From: Burkholderiales bacterium
GTDB taxonomy: Bacteria; Pseudomonadota; Gammaproteobacteria; Burkholderiales; Usitatibacteraceae
Assembly: GCA_017880705.1 (NCBI GenBank)
Contig: JADGRS010000195.1
Coordinates: 1 to 6,332, forward strand
Length of the DNA stretch: 6,332 nt
Direction: 5' to 3'
Below are positions 1 through 6,211 of the stretch, piece after piece. The position numbers and the translations under genes are program-made. Each line of letters opens with the position of its first letter. Within the stretch, counting starts at the first letter, position 1. The notes beneath the pieces are model-generated. The model was not told where the DNA came from and did not search any database. It saw only the letters and a program-made list of their open reading frames with translations.

Positions 1-626
1 CGCGCCGCGACGAGGCCGTTCACGAAGATCGACTGCGGATGGTTCGCGAGATACCAGTTGCTCACCTCGTAGTCGGCGATCTGTTGCTCGTGCATCTCGA
101 ACGTGTAAAGCACCTGCCATTCGCCGGCGAGCCTGGATTCGAGCGCGTAGCCGCCCTGGGAGGCGACGATCCGATAGGGCTCGTGAGGCGTAGCCTGCTC
201 GCTGCCCGGCTCCAGCCGCAGCGGCGCGCTGAGCGTTTGCCCGCCGAAGCCCACGTCGGCGATGTAGTCCCGTCCCTCGACATCGACCCGCAGCAGGCAA
301 TGGCTGCGGGCCGTGATCACATTCGCCGGCACGTTCCAGCGCACACGAGCCGCGAGCCGAGTCAGCTCGAAGCCGATGCGCTCCAGCGCGTGCGCGAAGA
401 GGAGATTCTGCTCGAAGCACCAGCCGCCCCGCCTTCGCGCGATGAGCTTGTCGTGCAGCGATGCGACATCGAGCCGCACCGGCTCGCCGAGGAAGGGCGA
501 GATATTCTCGAAGGGAATCGCGGCGGCGTGCAGCGCGTGAAGGCGCGACAGCGTGGCGAGAGTGGGCGTCGCAGGGCCGTCGTAGCCCACGCGGGCGAAA
601 TACGCATCGATGTCGAGCTCAGTCAT
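1..626 (-). CDS. nat: Arylamine N-acetyltransferase, C-terminus cut by window edge
   Basis: This cytosolic enzyme family moves an acetyl group from acetyl-CoA, through a cysteine thioester, to arylamines, arylhydroxylamines or hydrazines. Reading the minus strand from the ATG at 626 gives 208 residues before the left edge, and the family is usually about 270-285, so roughly 70 residues are missing. The whole catalytic triad is visible: Cys70 in RRGGWCFEQN (residues 65-74), His109 in RSHCLLRVDV (107-116), and Asp124 in DVGFGG (124-129). The N-terminal helical region with PFENISPFLG (38-47) also fits the family. The frame has no stop down to the left edge. The start lies 19 bp after the GNAT stop and has no convincing Shine-Dalgarno, which suggests translation from the upstream operon. 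The family assignment is very secure; the true substrate is unknown. Confidence 0.95.
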   Translation of the reverse strand, partial: MTELDIDAYFARVGYDGPATPTLATLSRLHALHAAAIPFENISPFLGEPVRLDVASLHDKLIARRRGGWCFEQNLLFAHALERIGFELTRLAARVRWNVPANVITARSHCLLRVDVEGRDYIADVGFGGQTLSAPLRLEPGSEQATPHEPYRIVASQGGYALESRLAGEWQVLYTFEMHEQQIADYEVSNWYLANHPQSIFVNGLVAA

Positions 627-645
627 GGGATGGGCGCTTCGCGGG

Positions 646-1155
646 TCAGCGCTTCGCTCGGATCTCGTAAACGAGCGACTTCGAGCCCAGCAAGTCCACC
701 TCGCCAGAGAGCGTCTCGCCGAGCGCTTCCGCGACCCGGATCGAGCGCGCGTTGGCGGGTCGTATGAGGCTGATGACGCGATCCTTGCGCAGCACGTCGA
801 ACGCGTGGCGAAGCGCGACGCGCGCCGCCTCGATCGCATAGCCCTGGCCCCAATGGGGTTTCGCGAGGACCCATCCCAGCTCGAAGGCCGGCCATCCCGG
901 CGGATCGTGGAACCCTGCACGCCCGAGGAATTCGCCGGTCTCCTTCGATTCCAGGGCCCACATCCCGTAGCCGCGCAGCTGCCAATGGCCAAGCAAGTTC
1001 GAGATGGAGCGCCAAGCGTCGTCACGGCCGAGGGTCACGCCGGTACCGAGGTAGCGCATCACTTCCGGATCGGCGCACATTGCCGCGTAGTGATCCCAAT
1101 CCGACTCGCGCAGCTTCCTCAGGAGGAGTCGCGGCGTTTCGAGCGTGACCGGCAT
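646..1155 (-). CDS. GNAT-family N-acetyltransferase (RimJ/RimL type)
   Basis: A 169-residue acetyl-CoA-dependent acetyltransferase of the RimJ/RimL-like GNAT group, predicted cytosolic. The N-terminus carries the typical strand ETPRLLLRKLRESDW (residues 6-20). The acetyl-CoA pyrophosphate-binding motif is GWVLAKPHWGQGYAIEA (94-110), with the Q/R-x-x-G-x-A loop at HWGQGYA. The late family motif PANARSIRVAEALG (133-146) is also present. Members acetylate protein N-termini, amino acids, antibiotics or other small amines, and sequence alone does not reveal the substrate here. The frame stays open upstream, but the ATG at 1155 is the right start: it begins exactly at the family N-terminus and overlaps the sensor stop by one base (TGATG), a classic coupling arrangement. 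The arylamine acetyltransferase gene follows 19 bp downstream. Confidence 0.92.
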   Translation of the reverse strand: MPVTLETPRLLLRKLRESDWDHYAAMCADPEVMRYLGTGVTLGRDDAWRSISNLLGHWQLRGYGMWALESKETGEFLGRAGFHDPPGWPAFELGWVLAKPHWGQGYAIEAARVALRHAFDVLRKDRVISLIRPANARSIRVAEALGETLSGEVDLLGSKSLVYEIRAKR

Positions 1156-2060
1156 CAGGCCCTGGCCTCGAGCCTTCGCGCGAAGAAGAAGGCGAGGAGC
1201 ACCGCGATGCAGATGCTGACGATGGCCGCGCCCGCGGCGATGAAAAGCTTGCGATCGAGCCCCTCGTCGACGCTCTCGACGGGAATCCCGGTCGCGAGGG
1301 TCCATCCGGTGCGCGACGAGCGGCTGTACGCGGAATAGAAGGGCTGGCCCTCGAGGCCCTTGCTGCGATTGGTCCCTTCCATCGCCTCGCGCCAGCTCTG
1401 GCGGAACGTGCCGCTGGGGCGCGTTCCGACCCACGTCTCGTGGTTCAGCGTGCGCGCGATGATCGCGCCGTCCTGGTCGAGCAGCACCATCGTCGCGCCG
1501 GGAATCGACGGATATTCGTTCAGGAGCTCGAGCCACGCCTTCGGATCGATGCTCACCATCAGGATTCCGGTCATCGTGCCGTCGCGGATCACCGGGACCG
1601 TGACCTGCGTCTCGTAATGCCGCTCGTCGGTGCGGATGAGCGCCGATACCGAGGGCTTCCTCGTTTGCGCGATCTGCATGAGCGTGCGCGGCTCGATCGC
1701 CGGACGCCGTGCGCTCACCCCTCCCCGCCCGACCGCGGCGACGTTCTTCCATTCGGGATCGCCAAGCGCGATCACCGTCCAGAGCGGCTGGGTCGCCTGG
1801 TAGCGCCCGAGGCGCTCGACGAAGGCCTCGGGGTGGCGCATGTCGATCTCCGGCGCGAGGCTCAACGCGCGCAGCACGCGGATCGAGCCCTCGAGCTCCG
1901 TGTCGACGGCGATCGACATCGCGCGAACGCGCTCGAGATAGCGGGCATCCGCCGACGTGCGATGCTCCCACGCGATGTAGGCGATGAGCCCCGACATCAC
2001 CACGACGGCGGGCACGACCATCGCCGCGACCCAGAAGGCGAACTGCGCGCGAGTCTTCAT
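1155..2060 (-). CDS. Membrane-anchored double-Cache sensor protein lacking an output domain
   Basis: A 301-residue protein with hydrophobic segments at both ends: TM1 at about residues 8-31 (WVAAMVVPAVVVMSGLIAYI) and TM2 at about 271-294 (KLFIAAGAAIVSICIAVLLAF). The region between, about 32-270, should face the periplasm and resembles a double-Cache (PDC-like) ligand-binding domain. A membrane-distal half contains PLWTVIALGDPEWKNV (92-107). A second half contains YETQVTVPVIRDGTMTGILM (149-168) and GATMVLLDQDGAIIARTLN (188-206). In histidine kinases, diguanylate cyclases and chemoreceptors this architecture continues into HAMP and signalling domains, but here the protein stops seven residues after TM2 (ARRLEARA end). 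The stop overlaps the GNAT start by one base, and its own ATG overlaps the cupin stop by one base. I do not see the R-x-W-Y amino-acid-binding signature of amino-acid Cache domains, so the ligand is unknown. Domain call by fold pattern; good but not certain. Confidence 0.83.
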   Translation of the reverse strand: MKTRAQFAFWVAAMVVPAVVVMSGLIAYIAWEHRTSADARYLERVRAMSIAVDTELEGSIRVLRALSLAPEIDMRHPEAFVERLGRYQATQPLWTVIALGDPEWKNVAAVGRGGVSARRPAIEPRTLMQIAQTRKPSVSALIRTDERHYETQVTVPVIRDGTMTGILMVSIDPKAWLELLNEYPSIPGATMVLLDQDGAIIARTLNHETWVGTRPSGTFRQSWREAMEGTNRSKGLEGQPFYSAYSRSSRTGWTLATGIPVESVDEGLDRKLFIAAGAAIVSICIAVLLAFFFARRLEARA

Positions 2061-2380
2061 CAGATTCCGATCACCGGCGTTTCCTTCTGCGACGAAACGA
2101 AGATCACTGCGTCGGACACCGCGACCACGTCATGCTCCTCGCCGGGGGCCGTGAAGAGATAATCCCCGGCGCCGAGCTCCTCGCCGCCGATCGAGACGCG
2201 GCCCTCGAGGACCACCACCTCCTCGGTCCCATGATGGGCGTGCTCCGGGTAGCGCGACCCCTCCTTCAACCGCACCAACGAAGAGCGACCGCCCGTATCG
2301 TTGTTGCGGAACAGGCTTCGTTCGATCCCCGAATAATCGGTGGCCTTCCACTCGCGCCCCACGGCTTTCCTCACCAGCAT
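2060..2380 (-). CDS. Small single-domain cupin protein (ChrR C-terminal-like)
   Basis: A 106-residue single beta-barrel cupin, probably cytosolic and metal-binding. Cupin motif 1 reads G41-x5-H47-x-H49-x3-E53-x6-G60 ([20 protein letters not shown]), matching the consensus. Motif 2 lies around [14 protein letters not shown] (72-85) with His83. His47, His49, Glu53 and His83 would form a 3-His/1-Glu metal site. The sequence style ([21 protein letters not shown]) resembles the C-terminal cupin of ChrR-type zinc anti-sigma factors, but the N-terminal anti-sigma domain is absent. The frame is open upstream to 2512, yet the ATG at 2380 is preferred: it has a strong GGGGAGGAA Shine-Dalgarno, and earlier starts would run into the hutU coding region. 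It is the first gene of the minus-strand block and is coupled to the sensor gene by a TGATG overlap. Role unknown; it could be a regulatory or small-molecule-binding protein, or an enzyme. Confidence 0.88.
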   Translation of the reverse strand: MLVRKAVGREWKATDYSGIERSLFRNNDTGGRSSLVRLKEGSRYPEHAHHGTEEVVVLEGRVSIGGEELGAGDYLFTAPGEEHDVVAVSDAVIFVSSQKETPVIGI

Positions 2381-2382
2381 GG

Positions 2383-2391
2383 TTCCTCCCC
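2383..2391 (-). promoter_or_regulatory. Strong ribosome binding site for the cupin gene
   Basis: On the minus strand this reads GGGGAGGAA, with GGAGG ending 4 nt before the ATG at 2380. It is the best Shine-Dalgarno of the minus-strand block and fixes the cupin start, over the alternative upstream ATGs in the same frame. The later genes of the block have weak or no such site and rely on overlap. Confidence 0.75.
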
Positions 2392-2407
2392 TGACCGCCA
2401 ACACAAG

Positions 2408-2417
2408 CATAATAATG
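2408..2417. promoter_or_regulatory. AT-rich element in the divergent gap, possible bidirectional -10 region
   Basis: The sequence cataataatg is a conspicuous AT-rich island in GC-rich surroundings. CATAAT on the plus strand (2408-2413) and TATTAT on the minus strand (2414-2409) each match five of six bases of the sigma70 -10 consensus. On the minus strand a start about 7 nt beyond would give a leader of about 20 nt holding the cupin Shine-Dalgarno. On the plus strand a start would fall at about the hutU ATG codons (2415/2421), leaving little or no leader. No good -35 hexamer was found at 16-18 bp on either strand, so this is only a candidate. The hutU promoter may instead lie inside the cupin gene. 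Confidence 0.25.
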
Positions 2418-4070
2418 CCCATGACCCATCGGCGTATCGGCGAAGTGGTTCGCGCCCCCCGGGGAACGCAGCTCAGCTGCAGGAGCTGGCTCACCGAGGC
2501 GGCGTTTCGCATGATCCAGAATAACCTCGATCCGGAGGTGGCCGAGAATCCCGCCGAGCTCGTGGTCTACGGTGGCATTGGCAAGGCCGCGCGCAACTGG
2601 GAGTGCTTCGACGCGATCCTGGCGACCCTGAAGCGCCTCGGCGACGACGAATCGCTCCTGATCCAATCGGGCAAGCCCGTCGCGGTCTTCAAGACCCATG
2701 CCGATGCGCCGCGCGTCCTCATCGCCAACTCGAACCTGGTGCCGAAGTGGGCGACCTGGGACCACTTCAACGAGCTCGATCGCAAGGGCCTCATGATGTA
2801 CGGGCAGATGACCGCAGGCGCGTGGATCTACATCGGCTCTCAGGGGATCGTGCAAGGGACCTACGAGACCTTCGCCGAGGCGATGCGGCAGCACTACGGA
2901 GTCGCCCAATCTCCCCGCTGGATCCTCACCGCGGGTCTCGGCGGCATGGGCGGCGCGCAGCCCCTCGCGGCGACCATGGCCGGCGCCTCGATGCTCGCGA
3001 TCGAATGCCGCCAGTCGCGCATCGACATGCGCCTGCGCACGCGCTACCTCGACCGGCAGGCGGCGAACCTCGACGAGGCGCTCGCGATCATTCGAGAGGC
3101 GACGTCGCCGGTCTCCGTCGGATTGCTCGGCAACGCCGCCGACCTCCTGCCCGAAATCGTGAGGCGCGGCGTGCGCCCCGACCTGGTCACCGACCAGACC
3201 TCGGCCCATGACCTCGTGAACGGATACCTTCCGTCGGGCTGGACGATCGAGCGCTGGGAAGCGGCGCGGAAATCCGATCCGAAGTCGGTCGAAGCGGCGG
3301 CGCGCGCGTCGATCAAGCGCCACGTCGAGGCGATGCTCGAGCTGCATGGGCGCGGGATTCCGACCGTCGATTACGGCAACAACATCCGCCAGGTCGCGAA
3401 GGATGAAGGCGTCGCCGACGCGTTCGCATTCCCCGGCTTCGTTCCCGCGTACATCCGCCCTCTCTTCTGCGAGGGCAAGGGGCCGTTCCGATGGGTTGCG
3501 CTGTCGGGCGATCCCGAAGACATCTACCGCACCGATGCGAAGGTGAAATCTCTCTTTCCCGGCGACGCGCACCTGCATCGCTGGCTCGGCATGGCGCGCG
3601 ATCGCATCGCCTTCCAGGGATTGCCGGCGCGCATCTGCTGGCTGGGACTGGGGCAGCGCCACGTGGCCGGCCTCGCGTTCAACGAGATGGTCGCTTCGGG
3701 AGAGCTCAAGGCGCCCGTCGTGATCGGACGCGATCATCTCGACACCGGATCGGTCGCGAGCCCCAATCGCGAGACCGAGGCGATGCTCGACGGTAGCGAC
3801 GCGGTCTCCGACTGGCCGCTGCTCAACGCGCTGCTTTCGACCGCGGGCGGCGCCACGTGGGTCTCGATCCATCATGGCGGCGGAGTCGGGATGGGCTATT
3901 CGCAGCATGCCGGCGTCGTCATCGTTTGCGACGGCACCGAGGCCGCCGCGAAGCGCATCGCGCGCGTGCTGTGGAACGATCCGGCGCTGGGCGTCGTGCG
4001 CCATGCGGACGCAGGCTACGAGAAGGCGATCGCGGAGGCGCGCCGCCAGGGGCTCGATGTTCCTCTCTGA
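2415..4070 (+). CDS. hutU: Urocanate hydratase (urocanase)
   Basis: Urocanase is the second step of histidine catabolism: it hydrates urocanate to 4-imidazolone-5-propionate using tightly bound NAD+ as an electrophile. The protein is cytosolic and homodimeric. This 551-residue protein is full length (family about 550-560) and collinear with Pseudomonas HutU. Key blocks are RAPRG (15-19), [20 protein letters not shown] (40-59), [20 protein letters not shown] (129-148), the glycine-rich NAD-binding loop GLGGMGGAQ (174-182), DYGNNIRQ (319-326), and [14 protein letters not shown] (402-415) with Cys408. Cys408 aligns with the essential Cys410 of P. putida urocanase. [20 protein letters not shown] (438-457) and [17 protein letters not shown] (486-502) are also present. 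Two in-frame ATGs (2415 and 2421) fit the family N-terminus equally well; neither has a Shine-Dalgarno. The longer open frame back to 2340 is rejected because it runs into the divergent cupin gene. The gene overlaps hutG by 14 nt. Confidence 0.98.
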   Translation: MPMTHRRIGEVVRAPRGTQLSCRSWLTEAAFRMIQNNLDPEVAENPAELVVYGGIGKAARNWECFDAILATLKRLGDDESLLIQSGKPVAVFKTHADAPRVLIANSNLVPKWATWDHFNELDRKGLMMYGQMTAGAWIYIGSQGIVQGTYETFAEAMRQHYGVAQSPRWILTAGLGGMGGAQPLAATMAGASMLAIECRQSRIDMRLRTRYLDRQAANLDEALAIIREATSPVSVGLLGNAADLLPEIVRRGVRPDLVTDQTSAHDLVNGYLPSGWTIERWEAARKSDPKSVEAAARASIKRHVEAMLELHGRGIPTVDYGNNIRQVAKDEGVADAFAFPGFVPAYIRPLFCEGKGPFRWVALSGDPEDIYRTDAKVKSLFPGDAHLHRWLGMARDRIAFQGLPARICWLGLGQRHVAGLAFNEMVASGELKAPVVIGRDHLDTGSVASPNRETEAMLDGSDAVSDWPLLNALLSTAGGATWVSIHHGGGVGMGYSQHAGVVIVCDGTEAAAKRIARVLWNDPALGVVRHADAGYEKAIAEARRQGLDVPL

Positions 4071-4902
4071 GCGCTGCGTCTGGCCGTACGCGTATCGCCG
4101 CGGCACGAGCCCGCTCATCGTATCGATGCCGCACGTCGGCACCTTCATTCCCCATTCGGTGGGGCGCGGCCTGAACGATTGCGCGGCGCGCCGCGCCGAT
4201 ACCGACTGGCACCTGGCGCGACTCTATGATTTTCTCGGCGAGCTCGGCGCGACGGTCGTCACGGCCCTCTTCTCGCGCTACGTGATCGACGTGAACCGCC
4301 CTCCCGACGGCGCGAACCTCTACCCGGGACGCGACACGCCGAAGCTGTGCCCGGCCGATACGTTCGACCGGGAGCCTCTCTATCGCGAGCGTGAGCCCGA
4401 TGCAGGGGAGATCGCGCGCCGGGTCGGGACCTTGTGGCGTCCCTATCATGCGCGGCTGCAACGCGAGATCGCGCGCGTGCTGTCGGTCCACGGCACGGCG
4501 ATCCTCTGGGATGCGCATTCGATCGTATCCGTCGCGCCGCGGCTTTTCGAAGGACGCCTGGCGGATTTCAACCTCGGCACGGCGGACGGCGCCGCGTGCG
4601 ACGCGGCGCTCGCGCAGTCGTTGCTCGCCGCGCTGAAGAAGCATTCACCGTTCACGGCGGTGTTGAACGGTCGCTTCAAGGGTGGCCACATCACGCGCGC
4701 TCACGGCGATCCCGCGCGCGGTGTGCACGCGATCCAGATGGAGATGGTAGAGGCGAGCTACATGGACGAAATATCTCCTTACACATTCCGCGAGGCGAAG
4801 GCCCACGCGATCCGCCCGATCCTTCGCGAGCAGCTCGAGATCGCGACGCGCTGGGCGATCGAGCGGCCGGGGAGTCAACGTGGCGCCGCGTCGCGCGTTT
4901 AA
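4057..4902 (+). CDS. hutG: N-formylglutamate deformylase (N-formylglutamate amidohydrolase)
   Basis: It hydrolyses N-formyl-L-glutamate to L-glutamate and formate, the last step of the Pseudomonas-type five-step histidine pathway, and acts in the cytosol. The 281-residue protein shows the FGase family blocks in order: [10 protein letters not shown] (23-32), [12 protein letters not shown] (48-59), [19 protein letters not shown] (73-91), [17 protein letters not shown] (150-166), DFNLGT (170-175), [16 protein letters not shown] (204-219), and [13 protein letters not shown] (226-238). His26, Asp153/His154 and the late Glu/His residues are likely metal or catalytic ligands, judged from their conservation in the family. 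The ATG at 4057 lies inside the last codons of hutU, giving a 14-nt overlap, with AGGGG 4 nt upstream; the family N-terminus begins here, so longer upstream readings are out. This member implies a formiminoglutamate deiminase (hutF) elsewhere, not direct formiminoglutamase chemistry. Confidence 0.96.
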   Translation: MFLSERCVWPYAYRRGTSPLIVSMPHVGTFIPHSVGRGLNDCAARRADTDWHLARLYDFLGELGATVVTALFSRYVIDVNRPPDGANLYPGRDTPKLCPADTFDREPLYREREPDAGEIARRVGTLWRPYHARLQREIARVLSVHGTAILWDAHSIVSVAPRLFEGRLADFNLGTADGAACDAALAQSLLAALKKHSPFTAVLNGRFKGGHITRAHGDPARGVHAIQMEMVEASYMDEISPYTFREAKAHAIRPILREQLEIATRWAIERPGSQRGAASRV

Positions 4903-4939
4903 TGCGGCAGGACCCGTTGTCCTCATGGGAGAAGCACGC

Positions 4940-5563
4940 ATGAAGAAGAAGACCCTACTCGCCGGCGCGCTGTTGTCGTCGGCCCTCGTGCCGGGCGCCG
5001 CGCTCGCGCAAGCTTACGGCGACACCGCGCGAGTCATTTCCGCGACACCCCTCTACGACCGCGTCGCCGAACCGCGACGCGAGTGCCACGACGAGCAGGT
5101 GACCGCCTACGAAGAGCGCCGCAGCGTTCGCCCGGCGTCCGAGACGCGCGAATCGGGCGGCGTCGGAGCGGGCACCGTCATCGGCGCGATCGTGGGTGGC
5201 GTGATCGGCCACCAGTTCGGCGGCAGCAGCGCCGGGCGCGACCACGGAACGGCCGCGGGCGCGATCGTGGGCGGCCTGGTCGGCAACCAGGTCGATCGCG
5301 ACAACGATGCGGTCGCGACCCGCGACGTCGTCGTCGAGCGTGTGCCGGTCACGCGCACCGTGCAGCGCTGCAACGACGTCGCCGACACGCGCGACGTGGT
5401 CGTCGGATACGACGTTCTCTATGAGTACAATGGACATGAACTGCGCGCGAGGCTGCCCTACGACCCGGGCCCGCAGATGCCGGTGAACGTGGACGTGCGT
5501 CCGCCCGCCCCGCCGGCGCCGATCGCCGATCCGCGCATGCCCCGCTACCGCGGAATCTATTGA
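4940..5563 (+). CDS. Secreted glycine-zipper (2TM, 17 kDa antigen-like) protein, copy 1
   Basis: A 207-residue predicted envelope protein. The N-terminus MKKKTLLAGALLSSALVPGA is a Sec signal peptide with likely cleavage after ALA at residue 23 (ALA-QAYGD). There is no lipobox cysteine, so it is not an obvious lipoprotein. The core is a glycine-zipper domain at residues 76-120, with two GxxxG-rich hydrophobic segments: GAGTVIGAIVGGVIGHQFGG (76-95) and GTAAGAIVGGLVGNQVDR (103-120). It resembles the Rickettsia 17 kDa surface antigen/glycine-zipper 2TM family. Cys49 and Cys144 flank the zipper and could form a disulfide. The C-terminus is a charged region (YDVLYEYNGHELRARLPYDP, 157-176) and a proline-rich tail. 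Start chosen at 4940 with GGGAG 8 nt upstream; it lies 37 bp after hutG with no terminator between. The role is unknown; family members are linked to the outer membrane and envelope stress. A paralogue follows 57 bp downstream. Confidence 0.9.
   Translation: MKKKTLLAGALLSSALVPGAALAQAYGDTARVISATPLYDRVAEPRRECHDEQVTAYEERRSVRPASETRESGGVGAGTVIGAIVGGVIGHQFGGSSAGRDHGTAAGAIVGGLVGNQVDRDNDAVATRDVVVERVPVTRTVQRCNDVADTRDVVVGYDVLYEYNGHELRARLPYDPGPQMPVNVDVRPPAPPAPIADPRMPRYRGIY
5165..5299 (+). repeat. Duplicated glycine-zipper segment, unit 1
   Basis: These 135 bp encode the 45-residue zipper core of copy 1. The equal-length segment 5828-5962 in copy 2 encodes 37 identical residues out of 45, with long stretches of near-identical DNA, such as the GTAAGAIVGGLVGNQ stretch. 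Sequence outside the core is much less similar. This is best read as tandem gene duplication with the core under stronger constraint. Confidence 0.75.
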
Positions 5564-5572
5564 ACTTCCGCG
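5549..5572 (+). other. Inverted repeat spanning the stop codon of glycine-zipper copy 1
   Basis: CGCGGAA (5549-5555) and TTCCGCG (5566-5572) form a perfect 7-bp stem with a 10-nt loop containing the end of the coding region and the TGA stop. No run of T follows, so it is not a standard terminator. It could be an mRNA stabilising or processing hairpin between the two paralogues, or chance in GC-rich DNA. Confidence 0.35.
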
Positions 5573-5620
5573 ATGCCCGGCGCGCCCAAGAAGAATCCAC
5601 TACCCCTCGAGAGGTTGCAC

Positions 5621-6211
5621 ATGAAGAAGACCCTTGTCGCAGTCGCCGTCGCTTCGGCGTTCGTTTCATTCGGCGCGTTCGCCGATTCCTTCACCGACTC
5701 CGCTCCGGTGATCGGCGTGCGCGCGATCACCGAGCGCATTCCCGTCAATCGCGAGGAATGCTGGAGCGAGCAACGCCGGGGCTATGAAGAGCGCCAGGTC
5801 ACGCGCCAGGACAACGGCGCGCAGATCGGGGCCGGCACCGTCCTTGGCGCGATCGCCGGCGGCGTGCTGGGCCACCAGATGGGATCGAGCAGCGGCGGAC
5901 GCGATCGCGGCACCGCCGCGGGCGCCATCGTCGGCGGCCTCGTCGGCAACCAGATCGATCGCAGCAACAACGCGGGCTCCGACAGCGTCGAGGTCGAGCG
6001 CCGCCCGGTCACGCGCGATGTCGAGCGTTGCCGGACCATCCAGGAAGTGCGCGAGGTCGCATCGGGCTACGACGTGCGCTATCGCTACGGCAACCGCGAG
6101 TTCGTGACGCGCATGCCCTTCGATCCGGGCCGGCGCATTCGCATCGCGGTCGACATCCGCCCGGTGGTGGAACCGGGTCCCGGCCCGGGCGCTCCGGAGT
6201 ATCGTCGCTAG
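5621..6211 (+). CDS. Secreted glycine-zipper (2TM, 17 kDa antigen-like) protein, copy 2
   Basis: A 196-residue paralogue of the preceding gene. The signal peptide MKKTLVAVAVASAFVSFGAF has predicted cleavage after AFA at residue 21. The glycine-zipper core at residues 70-114 (GAGTVLGAIAGGVLGHQMGS, then GTAAGAIVGGLVGNQIDR) matches copy 1 at 37 of 45 positions without gaps. Flanking regions are shared but more diverged: EERQVTRQ before the zipper, RRPVTRDVERC after it, then GYDVRYRYGNREFVTRMPFDPG (149-170). Cys47 and Cys137 occupy the same places as the two cysteines of copy 1. The tail is Pro/Gly-rich (PGPGPG). Start at 5621 has GAGAGG 6 nt upstream; the frame stays open back to 5573, but that extension lacks signal-peptide character. 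It probably shares a transcript with copy 1 and ends just before an intrinsic terminator. Function unknown; likely an outer-membrane or periplasmic structural protein. Confidence 0.9.
   Translation: MKKTLVAVAVASAFVSFGAFADSFTDSAPVIGVRAITERIPVNREECWSEQRRGYEERQVTRQDNGAQIGAGTVLGAIAGGVLGHQMGSSSGGRDRGTAAGAIVGGLVGNQIDRSNNAGSDSVEVERRPVTRDVERCRTIQEVREVASGYDVRYRYGNREFVTRMPFDPGRRIRIAVDIRPVVEPGPGPGAPEYRR
5828..5962 (+). repeat. Duplicated glycine-zipper segment, unit 2
   Basis: Partner of unit 1 at 5165-5299: same length, no gaps, 37 of 45 encoded residues identical. Most differences are conservative (Ile/Leu, Val/Ala, Val/Ile, Ala/Gly). Confidence 0.75.

Noticed and set aside
39..1338. Two plus-strand open frames of 242 codons each (39-767 and 610-1338)
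   Set aside because: Both lie opposite the arylamine acetyltransferase, GNAT and sensor genes, and read as Arg/Ala/Glu-rich antisense sequence.
646..1971. GNAT reading frame extended upstream to 441 codons as a fusion protein
   Set aside because: Codons before 1155 translate to low-complexity Arg/Ala-rich sequence out of frame with the sensor gene. The GNAT family N-terminus starts exactly at the ATG overlapping the sensor stop.
2130..4148. Very long minus-strand open frame (672 codons) opposite hutU
   Set aside because: It runs antisense through the whole of hutU, whose protein is unmistakable, and its composition is the Arg/Ala/Asp/His-rich pattern typical of antisense frames in GC-rich genes. 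No family is recognisable in it except the hutU shadow.
4909..4923. Small inverted repeat AGGAC/GTCCT between hutG and the first glycine-zipper gene
   Set aside because: The stem is only 5 bp, with a 5-nt loop and no T-run; this is expected by chance and not enough for a terminator.
5165..5962. Recurring glycine-rich DNA considered as a possible repeat array
   Set aside because: The similarity is explained by two paralogous coding segments plus the internal glycine-zipper pattern; there are no regular spacers or direct-repeat units.
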